The notes under the pieces: generated by a model | The model's input: only the letters and a program-made list of their open reading frames with translations | What the model was told of the DNA's origin: nothing | The model's database searches: none | From: Phylloscopus collybita | Taxonomy: Eukaryota > Chordata > Aves > Passeriformes > Phylloscopidae | Direction: 5' to 3' | NCBI GenBank assembly: GCA_027886175.1 | Contig: JAJNNQ010000009.1 | Span: 26,711,501 to 26,775,500 of the forward strand | Length of the DNA: 64,000 nucleotides | Position numbers and translations under genes: made by a program | Part shown: piece by piece, positions 48,586-61,010 of the stretch | Position numbering within the stretch: the first letter of the stretch is position 1 | How the letters are laid out: each line of letters starts with the position of its first letter

Positions 48586-51500
48586 GCAAAGAAAAGACAA
48601 CATAGGAGAAATTTCATACAGAAGAGCCAAGGCTTGGTAACAATGCCAACTTATATGACATTCAGAACTGGAATATTCATGCCACACAACAAGGACTATG
48701 AGGAATATTTCTACCTTGCAAGAGAGAAATTAATGATAAAAGGGTAGCCAGAACCCACAAAAGTGACAGTCAACAGACCTTTTTTGTTTTGCAGGTAAGC
48801 ACAGAATATTTTTTTTTTTCTTAATTTATATCTTAGCAGAAATCTACCCAAAATTCATGAGCTAGACCATTTTTTACAGCTCTAGCTGGATCATAGTAAC
48901 CTTTTCATTCTGTTTTAATATGGTTATCAGTTTTTTTTTTTAATATCTTATCTTTAATTTTTGGTATCTACTCAGAAGAATGCATCAGGAGTCGAATGCA
49001 TTGTAGATTTATTTTATTTTATTATTGTATGTGAAGTGTCTTCTCAAGTAGTTTTATCCCCAAGGAATTTGCAGTGTCTGGAAATTTCAGAGAGACTTGA
49101 CAATTTTGCAGTAATTTACAAAACTACTCTCAGGAAAATATAACTATACTTCATAGCAATCTGATTGGAGTTATTTTGGCTTAATTAAATTTAATTAAAA
49201 TATTTACTCTATTTTTCCAAAGTAAATTCAACAGCAAAAACTATGTAAAAGAATTTGACCTATTCTAGGAAAGAGAACATTCAAGGTTTACAATCCCACC
49301 CTTCTTTGGGGCTGATAACACCTGACATCACACAGCTCCATCAGACATTGCATATACTTACAGACCATTGAATTGTCACACAGAAAATTCCTATTGACTT
49401 TGTTTCAATTTCATAAATTCATAATCAGCAAAGCTTTTTCCATATCAATATTTACTCTTGAATCAGAGTATATATTGATTTTCAAAAAGTTTCCACAGAA
49501 TTCACCCAACCAATCTTCTCAACATAAAAGGCTATCACGTTGATCATGCATGATTTCCCCTTCACAAATTCCCCTCATCTGAGAAGGTTCTGTTGATATG
49601 CACAAAGAGACAGAGGAATAGATTCATCCTCAAGAGAGAAATAAATGACTTCTCCTTTTGCTTTGCTCCGTGTCTGTAAGTATGGCAATGAATGACAGTG
49701 ACTTGATTGAGCATCTGCATTAGAATAAATAGCATGTCAGAAGTCAGCCAAAGGCTTGGCTGCTAGTGGACTTGAAATTCTGGTAAGGCTACCACATGGA
49801 CAACACACATATATAAATATTTTTCACAGCTCTTTTAAAAATTTTAGTGAACTGGTCCAGAGATGAACTGAGTCAAATTCTTATGTGGAATACCAATTGA
49901 ATACTTGTTGAGCCTGATTTGAAGATATTTATCTGGAGGAAATCATTGTTCTATAAGTTATACTTTTTTATTACTTTAATTATAATGTAGTTTAAATTGC
50001 ATTACAACAACTTGCTGGCAAACACATTACTTGATTCACATTGGCCTATTAATTTTTTCCTGTTACCATCCCATTTATTTTCACCCACTGATCACTGTTC
50101 AAGTACTTTTCCCAACAGCATGTACTTTAGCAAATACAATAAACTCATTGTAATAATCTGGATTTAATATTAATGCTGCCAATCAGTTAAATTTGTGAAT
50201 TTCTGCAATGAATTAAATTTGAAAGTGTCTTCTGTTCAGAAAAAGAGGACGCAGGTGAGAATTCTTTCCGTTTTTCATCACAAGACTCATAGAAGCTCTC
50301 TGGAAGTTGGGATTTTGATAGTATTCAATTCAAACATTCTGACAGACAAGAATCGTCTAATATATCATATTATTCATCTTAATATCAGTATTTTAAAATT
50401 TATTTACTGAAATAGATACTAAACATCAGTGTTGTGAAATAAATTTGTAGACAAAGGGTCTCCAATAAAACCAACATGCAATGAGGATCTCATGTCACAT
50501 TAGGTGATCTGGCTTCTCATAGGTGTCTATGTTTCCCACATTCAAGAGGATTTAAAAGATGTTAGAACCATAAATAGTCCGACTCCTAATCCTTTTAAAT
50601 GTCTACTCTCTTCCCCTTATGAGCTTGATGAAGGACTGATGATCTGAACACAGCATTAATTTAAATTGGATGGAGGGAATGACAAAGCAAACTCTGTAAA
50701 GTTAATAAGTTTTCCCATGCTTTGCTGCAAACAGGACTTGAAGGTGGAAGTATAAACTATGTGCCAATCTCCTCAGAGAGCCTGAGCTATCAGATGTAAA
50801 AGAAAAAACTTAATTATACTGCTAGAGTAGCTTAATCTTCTAATTCACAAATTTTATATTGGTCAACAGTGGTCCTATTCTGGATGAAGCTATTTTGGAA
50901 TAGGAGTGTATGTCACACACAGGATCAAATGTGATGCAAGATAGTTAAAGGCAGCTGATCACAAATAAGGGAAAAAATAAGGGAATAAAGGAAAAAAATG
51001 GTATTCTACAGAGATCCAGTCATGAGAGTGTTTGTGGACACAAGTTCTAAATGCATAAAAGGTGCTATTAGAGAGAAAATTAAGTGACAGAAAATTAGAA
51101 ATCAAAAGGGCTTTGCATAGCATAGATGAAGTATCTTTAAAATGTGTGCAGCACATCTCTGGCATAGCAGAAAGATATATACACTACAGGTATTGCTCAC
51201 AATAAATCCACATCACTACAAAATAACCTGTTCTTTCCTTCCTCTACTATCTTAACAGGCCAACTTTTATCTGCTTTTTCATAGATTTAAACATAGTTTC
51301 TATAACATGAGAAGTCATATTTCTTCTCTTCTTTTGTATTTTTTTCCTAAAGTATATTGACACATAACACCTCTACAGAGCATAGAGACCAAGTTCAGAA
51401 GTGCTAACATAATTTTCATCTATCTTGAGACTTACATTCTTCCCCTTTATTATTGTTTTATATAGATTTTTAGAATTTATGTTCCAGTCTTCTCAGGCAG

Positions 51501-51945
51501 TCTAAAACCCAAGAACTTCAATTGTGCTCACCTTCACCTCCAGTTGGTTCATTTCTGCACTGGTAAAGCAGTGTCCAGGACACAGTATGCTAGCAGAAGC
51601 CTCAAAAACAGTAAGAGAACAAAACGATTATTTCATATAGTTTGCAACAGCTTTGATTTACTTTGCCTATTTTATCCCTGTATGCCTGTTACTTGGAGAA
51701 TTTTTTTTTTTTTTTGGGGGGGGGTGTGGGGGATTGATTTTTTTTTAATGTATAACTTCATTCAATCTTCTATTACCTTACCACTTCTAGGGGTTTTGGT
51801 GACAGACTCAAAGTTGATAATATCTATCCAATTCTATGTCTCAAACCAATGAATGAGATCAAATTTTACCAAGCCCGACAAAAACATGACATTTTATTCC
51901 AGGAAAAAAAAATGACCAAAACCAAAAAGCAAACTTTCTAATGGT

Positions 51946-52707
51946 TGTCTTGGGTTGTGGAGCCAGGGGTGTGTATTCTATTTTCAATTGTTAAAAGCAG
52001 TTGGGGAGATGTTTTTCTTTATCTCTTGTAACTCTGGGAGGAGGGGGGAAGACACCTTCTATTAATGGGCCAGCTGTTAAACCAGGTGGGGCAGTGTTTC
52101 TTGTCTCTTTCACCACCAGTCCTCTCTCCAGGGGAATATTTTCTGCTAATGGACCATTAAGACACCACTAAAAGCACACATCCCCAAAACAGACTATCCA
52201 CATTACATCATCCTATTGTGAAATGCTCCACCCAGTGAGGGGAGCCAACCATTCCTACCTGGATAAAACTGAGCCACAGGAACACGAAGGCATCCAGCTT
52301 CACCCAATCCCTGGAGGAAGACTGGACCCCTTCTCACCATCACTGGACCCTTTCTACAGGCTCATCCCTACTCCACCAGAACCACATCTGCCACTCCAGG
52401 AAGACTCACTTTTGGACTGCTTCTAGCACCCTGACCAACAGGGTGTCAGGTTGTAGCTCTGACTCTGTCAGGGTTTTCCAAAGTTGTTGTTTTTTTTGTT
52501 TGCTGGTTTGGTTGGGTGGTTTTGTTTTCTACTACATTTGTATTGTTAATATTCCTAGTAAAGAACTATTGTTCCTATTCCCAAATCTTTGCCTGAAAGC
52601 CCTTAATTGCAAAATTATAATTTGGAGGGGGTGAGGGGTTTATATTCCCCATTCTAAGGGAAACTACAGCTTTCCCTGGAAGATACCTGTCTTTCTAAGC
52701 CAAGAAA
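51946..52707 (+). mobile_element. Solo LTR, family A (ERVL-like), copy 3
   Basis: A full-length forward copy of the LTR at 7117-7839, starting TGTCTTGGGTTG and ending CCAAGAAA, one base off the CCAAGACA terminus of the other copies. The 5-bp flanks ATGGT (51941-51945) and ATCGT (52708-52712) match at four of five positions, which fits an aged 5-bp target-site duplication. A TATA-like GGATAAAACTG sits at about 52261-52271 and AGTAAAG at about 52557-52563, followed by a T/G-rich stretch. No internal genes. Unlike copy 2 it keeps the segment with ACATCCCCAAAACAGAC. Open frames at 52223-52426 and 52443-52634 belong to the LTR. Confidence 0.9.
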
Positions 52708-55483
52708 ATCGTATTTGTCTATTCCATTTTAAAGGGGAAAAAAAGAAAGGGAACAATTTTTCTGGGGACACATAAAGCTGAATTCTATCCCTGAGTTGTG
52801 GAAATGTCTGCTCTATCACTTCAACAGTACTTCATGGTACTAAAAGCAGATTATTTTTTTTATTCTGCAATGCCTACTTATTCAGTATCAAATCCAAATA
52901 TATATAGATATTAATTGATCACTTATTAAGATTATATACAAAGATATTGCAAAGTCTAGCTGATATGTAAAGTTCTACAAAGTTCCTTCTTGTGGACTTG
53001 GTGTATCACATTGTATTGCTTTCAATAATTTTGGTGATATACATGACAGCTGTTACTTTACAGGATTGGAAAGAGCTAAATTCAAAGTGTTAATGATACT
53101 GTTGGTTCACAAAAAAAAAGAAAAATATGTATCTTTTGATAATCAACATCTTGAATATTTTCTATTTGAATGAAATATAAGTTTTCTCTTTTATGAAGGA
53201 TACCACACAAAATTTTTTCAGACTATTTTTTTTATTTGCAATTCATAAGAGGAAGAAAGAATCCAACAGCAAAGATATAATGAAAATTCAATCATAAAAA
53301 CTTATGTTTTGATAAATAAAGATGCCTTAGGTACTAAAATAATAAATAAAAATATGAAAAGGCAGGAGGACATTGCACTCATATGGAAATTATTGCATCA
53401 TACAATGCTGACCTTTTTGCTATGTCAAAAACCAGTTAATACCATCAAAATGATGACTTTTTTTTTTTTTAACCCCATCAGATTTTTAAAGATCTTTATG
53501 GCATTTTGAAATTAAATTCAAATATGGGAAAAAATGTGTCTTGAATGCCTGCTTCCAGAAAACAAAACAAAAAAAACCCCCAACTTTGCTGATCACTGAC
53601 ATTGTCACTGCCTCAATCTTGCCTTCTGAGATACTATTATCTAAGTATTGTCTGTTAAAGGACTTAACAGACAGATTTATCAGCTGTCGAAACCCCAAAA
53701 TCCAAAACACAAAAACAACCCCCAAAGCCAGTCCCCAAATCCTACCAAAACCCAGACTAAAGCCATATTCTTCCTGATAAACAAAGAAAAAGACATTCTT
53801 GTCATCAAAATAGCAGCAATTAAGGATTTTAGTCAGGTAATGTCAGAATTATAGGACTTAATGCTATATCACTCTCTAAACTAGTCCTGCCAACAATAAA
53901 GAAATGAAACATTATAAAACAATGACAAGGCCTAAATAAATCACATTATTTGAAAGGATGTTGTAAGTTTCTAGTGCTTATGTTTTATTGTGATGGGACC
54001 TACTTACACACTAAAATTTTTTTAATGTCTTTATTAAGGTGTAAGTATATAGGTATATAGTGTGTTACTTTCACAAAGATTTGAATAGAGATGGTATTTT
54101 AAAATGAAAATAATTTCTTCAATTTTTAGAAGAAACAAATTTTTCAGTATTTGCTGCAACTTTTAACAAAAACTGAAGTACTATTTAAAAATAAAATATT
54201 TGAAAATAATATATCTCATATTTTAGATCTATTTTTCAGATTCCCATAGAGCAACATTTCTCAGTCTGAAAGGTCACAACTAGAAATAAATCAAAACTGT
54301 CACTAGCTAGAGCATCACACTGATAAAAGAAATAAAACAATTTATGGTGCTATCCTTCTCGTACCAAGCCTTTGTCAGACTGACATCTAACTAACTTCAA
54401 ACAGTTCTTTGTAGAATACCATTTTACTTTTCTTCTACTGTGACTTTTCCTATAATGTCCATTATAAACTTTTCATTTATAAAAAGAAAAGATCAGGTTT
54501 GGGACACCTTTGGTGGAGTCTTTCATGTTGCTTACCTATGTATTTTACTGCCACTTCAACACTAAACAGGCAGAAAAAATAATGTATTAATATTTCAGTA
54601 ATTGATACAGGTTTACATAAATGTTGGATGTTATGAAACATTTATAACCAATTTTTTTTTCAGTGATCCCCAGAGGGTCTGTCAGAAAAAAAAATCTGCT
54701 TATGAACAATGCCAATAAACCAAGATTTCTTACTATTTTTCCACCTTATGCATTAGCATAGCACAGATGCTCTTGGTTTCACAGCTTTTAACACTTGCCT
54801 TCCTCTCATCTGTCTTTATTTCAAAATATGGATATAGATTCTTATATAAAATCAAATTTTGTCACTAAAATTTTCCATTTGAAACTAAAATGTCCATTCC
54901 ATTTCCACAAATAAAAAGTGATGGTCACATATGAATTTTTTTAACACGATAATTATACATCAATTCCTCTAATGTGGCTTTTCCTGATGTTCATTACAAA
55001 AAAATTATTTTTAATAGTGCTTCCCTTCATGAAAGCAGAATTATTCTAAAATTTCATCTGGGTGTGATGTAGAGCTTTATGATAAAAATCACACTAGCTT
55101 TTGTGGCATGTTCTCATTAAAGTAGTTATCCAAGGTAGTTCACAAAATGAACTTCCAGGACTTAAATCTAAGTGGAACTATACTTTTCAGAAAGCTATAT
55201 GAAACTTTTTCAACTTCCAGCACTTTCTCAGTCCTTCATTGTTACACTGAGAAGTACCAAAGTCAAGTTTTAGCATAGGTGATCTAGCTTAATTTTCTAA
55301 GCTCAGTCCTGCTGCAATTAGATACAACCTCGTTAAAGTTAATGAATCTCTACTCGTATTGGTAATTAGCACAGTGGTGTTTGTTATGCTGAGATCTAAT
55401 TATTTTCTTGGAGTACAACTTTACTACGTTAATAAGACTTTCAGACAGAATAACTGAAAATCCATTGGAAAGCCCTTCATACT
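52708..55483. other. AT-rich DNA without recognised features
   Basis: An A/C-rich patch at 53690-53760 (AAAACCCCAAAATCC-like words) gives two overlapping open frames without known motifs. Poly(T) lies at 53459-53471. No gene or known repeat. Confidence 0.55.
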
Positions 55484-55571
55484 GTGGGGGTTTTAGTGTT
55501 TGGTTTGTTTTGTTTTGCTCTGGTTTTGTTTGTGGGGGTTTTTTTGTTTTGTTTTGTTTTTTGTTTGTTTT
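55484..55571. repeat. G/T-rich low-complexity tract
   Basis: About 88 bp with GGGGG, GTTTTGTTTTG and T7 runs on the plus strand. It is complementary in style to the A/C tract 270 bp downstream. Confidence 0.9.
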
Positions 55572-55842
55572 AAATTTTATGGCAATAAGCATATATGTTA
55601 TGAAGTGGTTTGTAAAATTTTAGATTAATTGGACTTCAAAATTTATGCTGTCAATAAACAGTCCTTATAAGTGTAACCAACTTCTAGAGAGCATAGGAGA
55701 AAAATACTTCAGAATCTAGATTTATTTGATTTAATTGTTTAAAAGCAAAGTATTTTTTACAGCCTTAGATGCCTATGCAAAAAGGGAAAAAATCTTATAT
55801 TCAACAATTTTTTTAGTAAATTAAAATTAAGAAAAGCTCCAT

Positions 55843-56012
55843 CCAAAAAAAAAAACCCAAAAAAACAAAAACAAAAACAAAAAAACCCCCCACACACAAA
55901 AAAATCACACAAAAAACCCCAAAACCAAAACCAACCAACCAACCAAAAAGAAAACAAACAAACAAACAACCACAAAAAAACCCCCAAAAAAACAAACCCA
56001 GAAACCCCCAAC
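55843..56012. repeat. A/C-only low-complexity tract (about 165 bp)
   Basis: Almost every base on the plus strand is A or C: A11, (CAAAAA)n, C6, ACACAC, (AACC)n, (AAAC)n, and C5 runs. There are single T and G exceptions around 55905 and 55949. The minus strand carries several G4-G6 runs separated by T-rich spacers, a composition compatible with G-quadruplex formation. Minus-strand open frames (55757-56011 and 55813-55995) are Phe/Gly/Trp/Val low-complexity artefacts. Confidence 0.92.
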
Positions 56013-56477
56013 CTTGCCTAATATTTAGTTCAAATTTACATCTGGCTCAACCTTTCTTTTTTAGAGAGGTAATTGAACATTAATGTGCATTTTGGCTTAT
56101 TCCTTAAGAACAAAAAAAGGGGATACATGAGGGAAGGTTATTATACATCTGAAGTTCTAACTATGAAAGCTGGAACTGTTTAGGAGTGGGAATACAGCTT
56201 AGGCTGGGTGATACATCTGAGATATCCCACAGAACTGGGGGTAAAACCTTTCAAGCAAAATATCAGTTGCCATAAATAACTTACAGGGATCAAACTGCTC
56301 AATAGATCCAGGAAAATAGCAAGGGTTCAGAAATACTATAGAAGAAAACTTTATTGACCTACTGAATGTGTTACCTGTTTAAATATTATGTGTGATTTTT
56401 TTTAATAAGGCTTGGCTGGCTAAAGGGATAAGCGCAATATTTTTTTAATCTAATTTAATTAATATAATTATATTTAG

Positions 56478-56553
56478 ATTGTTATATCAAATATAACAAT
56501 TTTTTTTTCAAAATAAGGCATGATATTGCCTTATTTTCATATCATATATGATA
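56478..56553. repeat. Cluster of three perfect inverted repeats
   Basis: First, ATTGTTATAT, a CAA loop, then ATATAACAAT (56478-56500, 10-bp arms). Second, AAAATAAGGCA, a TGATAT loop, then TGCCTTATTTT (56510-56537, 11-bp arms). Third, TATCATATATGATA (56540-56553), a 14-bp perfect palindrome. They follow one another with 9- and 2-base gaps in a very AT-rich background (56440-56555). It could be a cruciform-prone site, a fragment of a hairpin-rich element, or an origin- or matrix-attachment-type sequence. No flanking duplication was found. Confidence 0.85.
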
Positions 56554-59500
56554 CGAAGGATGAGACTGAGCTTCACACTCACCAAGGCACAGGTAAGAGA
56601 GTGAAGTAGCTATTTTGCTTGACTGGAGGAGTTGTTTCTAGGAAAGTCAATTATTAGGCAGGTTTTGTCTGATTGCAGAGGTTGATGCCTGATAGAACCT
56701 ACACTTCTCAAAGACAGAAATTTCTGACAGGAGAATTGTTAGAGTCATTTTCTCAGTAAGTTGTTAATAAGGAACAATATGAAAAAAAAATTAAACTGAA
56801 ACCCTTCAGGACTCCAGGAAGTGGTTTCTCTACAAATGCTAGTGTATTTTGGCAGCAGTGGAGTTTACTTCGTGACTAAAACCTGAGATTAAATATATCC
56901 AGACATCAGAAGTTCTGATGAAATGAATGATCCAAATGTCCACAGCAAGTCAAGTGAACATAGAGCAAGACATTTTTTAAATCTCATCTGGGGGAAAAGT
57001 AGGTAAGCACAGTTTCCTTTGTCTCTTAAATTTGAAGATTTGTCACTGGGCTGTCTCATTCTGCTGCTGCAGAAATTGAAGGTAATACATATTTTCAACC
57101 TGACTTGACCTAAGCATGGCTTCACAATGCTTAGCAATAAGATTTCCACTATCCAAAGCCAAGGCAGATCTGTGAACCTTGTTCAAGTACCCAGGGTTTT
57201 CAGAAATTTCTGCAGTAGCTATGCATTCCTGATTTGTGAGCTTACATCACAAGGATTTGCAGAGAGAAAAATTTTATTTTGGTGACTTGGGATAACTAGG
57301 AATATTCAAACATGAATAGGGCAGTCAGAAGTATGTCTGAACTTTTACAGTCTCGAAGGACTTTGACACTCAAAACAAAACCAAAAACAAGCAAATAAAA
57401 AAACCCTCAAAACAAGAGATCTTGTAAAATTTTGTTGACCCAAAAGTTTTTTTTCTCCTCACCAAATAGTCTATTGTTAATGCATGACAGCAAGAGACAG
57501 TTACCACTGCAGCACAGCAAGGGACTACAGCTAGGAATTAAAGAAGAGCAAATTCCAACTGAACTATACTGGCAGCACTAGAGCAATCACCATGTCTGTG
57601 TATTTTATTGGCTTCACAAAAACTCATTTCATTTGTTGAATCCTTTACTTTTGAGTTTTGGTGTGAAAGTACTTATGAACACGCTTGACTGGAATTTTTT
57701 TTCTTTGGAGTAATTTCAATTTATGAACTAAGTTGCAAAGAGCCTGCTTTTGAAAATAAATAGCTAGCAATGTTTTTCTTTAGGTAGGTAAACTGCCATA
57801 TCACCAATTATAGAGTAGGCTTTATGTTTTGGGCAACCCTGCTGAGTCATGCCAAACTCTTGTTTGCTGCTCTGCTAAGACAAATGGAGACTTATAATCA
57901 CCTGCCATCTTTGTCTTTTTTTTGAGAATGAATTCCAATAAGTAAGGAAAAACTAATCAAAATGTTGGTTTATATGTATGTGTCTTGGTGTTAGAACTGA
58001 CATTTTCCAGCTTCCAGGTAAGTGCAGTATGTGAACAAGTGTTCTGCAGTAATGTTTTCACATCAAACAATCAAGAGAGACATAATTTCAGAGTAGAATT
58101 TATAATTCCTTAAAATAATATAATTCCTTAAAATATAATATAATTCCTTAAAATAATTTCCACTTTACATTAAGGAGCCTAGTTTATGGACACTTCTTTT
58201 GAACATGTTCTATTAGAAATATTGGCATTGATGATAAGGAATTATATTCTTCAGCACAATTTTGATGAATATGCTCTAGGGTATAGGACTTTATAGGGCT
58301 ATAACTTATTTTAGAGTATTGGTTCAGATGCAGTTAATGGTGATTAGCTGCATTCGAAATGATGACCAAGCTATTAATAAGAGGGCTAGATTTCCATTAA
58401 AAGATAAGGTAAAAGAAGGAAGCAGTAATTTATGAAGAAGTACTAATTGAAACACCTTTCCATGTATTCCTCTCATTTTAAAATTATTATAGCTTGATCA
58501 CATTTCTAACTAAAAACAATCTGGTATACATCTGTATGTTTTCCTATGGAACATATAACATTAAGGGAAAATTTTGTACTTTAACCTGGTCAGCAAGATA
58601 TTGGTATGATCTGGAAGATCTATAAAAACATCCTATAAATTATAACCAAGTCCTACAATATAACTTGATTTGTATTAATCTGAAAATTACTCATACTCAC
58701 AGTGTAGATTTTAATGCATATTTTAGAAACAGTAAATACTTAAACAATTTTAAAGATATGGTCTTGTTAAGCTTTTTTATTTGATGAAACAACTACTGAA
58801 CTTTAAGTTCATACTAGAGAGCTTATATAGCTTTATCAGGAATGAAAATCATTATGATATTGTAGATAAAGATTTGATGTTGCAGTCTGAATTAAATAAG
58901 TAAAGCATTTTATGAGCAATACATGGAATCTCTGTTTTGCTGAGATGTTTAATGATGTTTTAGAAACTGAGCTCATTTTGACATGGGGATACTTAAAGCT
59001 TAAGCAAACATTAACAGGTACTGAAATTTCTAAAGAAACAAGTGCACTTCAGTGATCTCAGAATTGTTTTTACTTTTTCCGGTGATGAATTTGTCCCAGA
59101 CTGCCTCAGTGCATCTGAGGTTTGGGAAACCATAAACTATGTTTATTTTTTGCCCATGTTGTTAAATTGCTGTTTAAACCTCTTACCTTTTTAATCCTGA
59201 CTCATGGTTTTGCATGCCTACCTCACTTAGTTGGTGACACATTATGAGCAAGACAATTTCCCATCAGCTTCATTGCATAATAACAGATCAGCTTTCCAAC
59301 TCAACTGCAGCTTAATTTACAGGAGCAATTCAACCTTGTGTTGTGCTTCAATATTGAATCCTACCAGAATATAGCATAGTGGAAGGGATTTTTTTTTTGC
59401 TGTTAGCATTGGCAAGTCAAATATACAAAGTTTTTCTTTGAAAATATGAGACTACCTTTTTCTTTTTTCACCTTGCATTAATCAGGTTGATGTCACCCCA

Positions 59501-60940
59501 AACTCTTCAGCTTCTGCAGTTTTTAAATAACCTGTAATTTATTTTAAAAAGGCTTTCTGATATTTTTTGTAAAGTTTATTCATACTCATTGAAAACCATA
59601 TTTTAAACTATATGAACCCTTTCTTTCCTTACAAGCCCCAGTATTGAAATAGATTTTCTGCATTTTTCTTTTTTTTTTCCCCTTTTAAGAAGCTTTAAGT
59701 CAGATTGACACCTTATTCTAGTCTCTGACCTGTAGGAAGAAAAGCCTTTCTTGTATTTCTCAGAAGTCTGACATTTAATTCTTTCATTGCCTGGTTTCCA
59801 CAGACAAGGTGCTAAATGCACACAACCATGCCCTGGCCAAATAAAGGTAGTGTGTCTGCAATGACACTAAGTCATAGAGCATAAGGTCAGACCATTCTAA
59901 ATTTTAGTCATGAAAGGACAGAGAGGAATTATTAGCTATTCAAAAATGCATATCACCAGCATACACACTGGTAGTCTTGAGTACAAACAACATTATTATC
60001 AATGTTCTGCTCCTGGAAGCTTGACTAAAAAACATGATCTAATAAAAAAATTCTTCATGTAATTGCTAGAGTGCACTGGTGAGTGAACACATGCTAATTT
60101 CATTTACGTCTTCATTTCATGCAATTCTCAAATCCCATGTCTGGAGAAAACACATTCAATAAATTTCAGAAAAAAAAAAAAGTTTGAGCAGTTATGTAAA
60201 AGAAAACTATGTATTTTTGTTGGCTTATAACTTATGAATGATATTATCCATATTTTAATTTATTTCTACAACAGAGCAGAATGCAAGAAGTTCAAATAAC
60301 CCATTATAGTTAATTCAGTTAATATGTATTTGACATTAATTACAGTGCTGAAATAATTGTTATTATTGTTTGTATATGCCTTGGATCTGTATCATGCAGC
60401 CTGCAGAATCTCATACTGTCAGTAACCAGAAATTTGATTTGAAGAATCCAGACTTCTTGTAGTCTCTGCATCTATGTGGAGGTGGTTCTTAAATAGCCTT
60501 ATATGTATATATGTTCAAGATACAGCATGTATGCAATGACACACAGAGATGCTATCAACATCCTTCATAAAGCACTGGTATAAAATGCACCCTGACTAGC
60601 AAGGACTGTCTGTGCAGTGCCCCACTGCTGAAGGGATCTTGCTTCCAGTTCCACAGCGGGCAAACCACCAGCTGTCCTGTATATTTTGCTGACATATTTT
60701 TCTGGACAGGGACTAACATCAGACTCCCTTGAAACAAATTTTCCATCTAAATCACTGCCTAACTCAAGTTAGATATTGGGTAATACCTGCGTGAGAGGTT
60801 GAAATTAATTAAAAAAATTATAAAATCATAAAAAAATGAAAACAAACCCATAACCCATAACTCTATTAAGACAACATCTTCTTTTAAATGCACAAGACTG
60901 AGGAAGTATTTTCTACCTTACCAGCTATTGCTTTTTTTAG
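56554..60940. other. AT-rich DNA with one minisatellite
   Basis: Apart from the three-copy repeat at 58101-58158 nothing is recognised. Isolated strong donors occur at 56593 (ACAG|GTAAGA) and 58020 (CCAG|GTAAGT), but without a convincing paired acceptor and open frame. Confidence 0.5.
58101..58158 (+). repeat. Three-copy 18-20-bp tandem repeat
   Basis: Units start at 58101, 58119 and 58139, each TATAATTCCTTAAAATA with a short variable end. The near-identity between units suggests a recent local duplication. Confidence 0.9.
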
Positions 60941-61010
60941 GGAATTCCTGACCGTGAGTTGGGAATTGGCACAGACTAATGAAATTGTTCTCAACAGTCA
61001 GTTTTGGAAG
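60941..61010 (+). other. Possible 70-nt exon
   Basis: Acceptor CTATTGCTTTTTTTAG (ending 60940) and donor GGAAG|GTAAGAG (61010/61011) bound 70 nt with one open frame: a single base completing a codon, then 23 codons starting EFLTVSWELAQTNEIVLNSQ and ending in phase 0. The required incoming phase (2) does not match the outgoing phase of the candidate at 45080-45167. It could belong to another transcript, need an unseen intermediate exon, or be chance. No family recognised. Confidence 0.18.

Larger units (their letters stand above)
45806..51945. other. Long AT-rich stretch with simple repeats only
   Basis: A (GTT)n plus G/T-rich tract lies at 47536-47661, an (AAAC)n run at 48546-48585, and a T15 run followed by a G9-rich tract at 51701-51733. 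A purine-rich interval at 46700-46810 (GAAGAAGAATATGGAAG-like words) supports an open frame at 46627-46824 with no known motif. No gene or interspersed repeat recognised. Confidence 0.55.

Noticed and set aside
55757..56011. Minus-strand frames rich in Phe, Gly, Trp and Val resembling membrane proteins
   Set aside because: They are translations of the A/C-only low-complexity tract.
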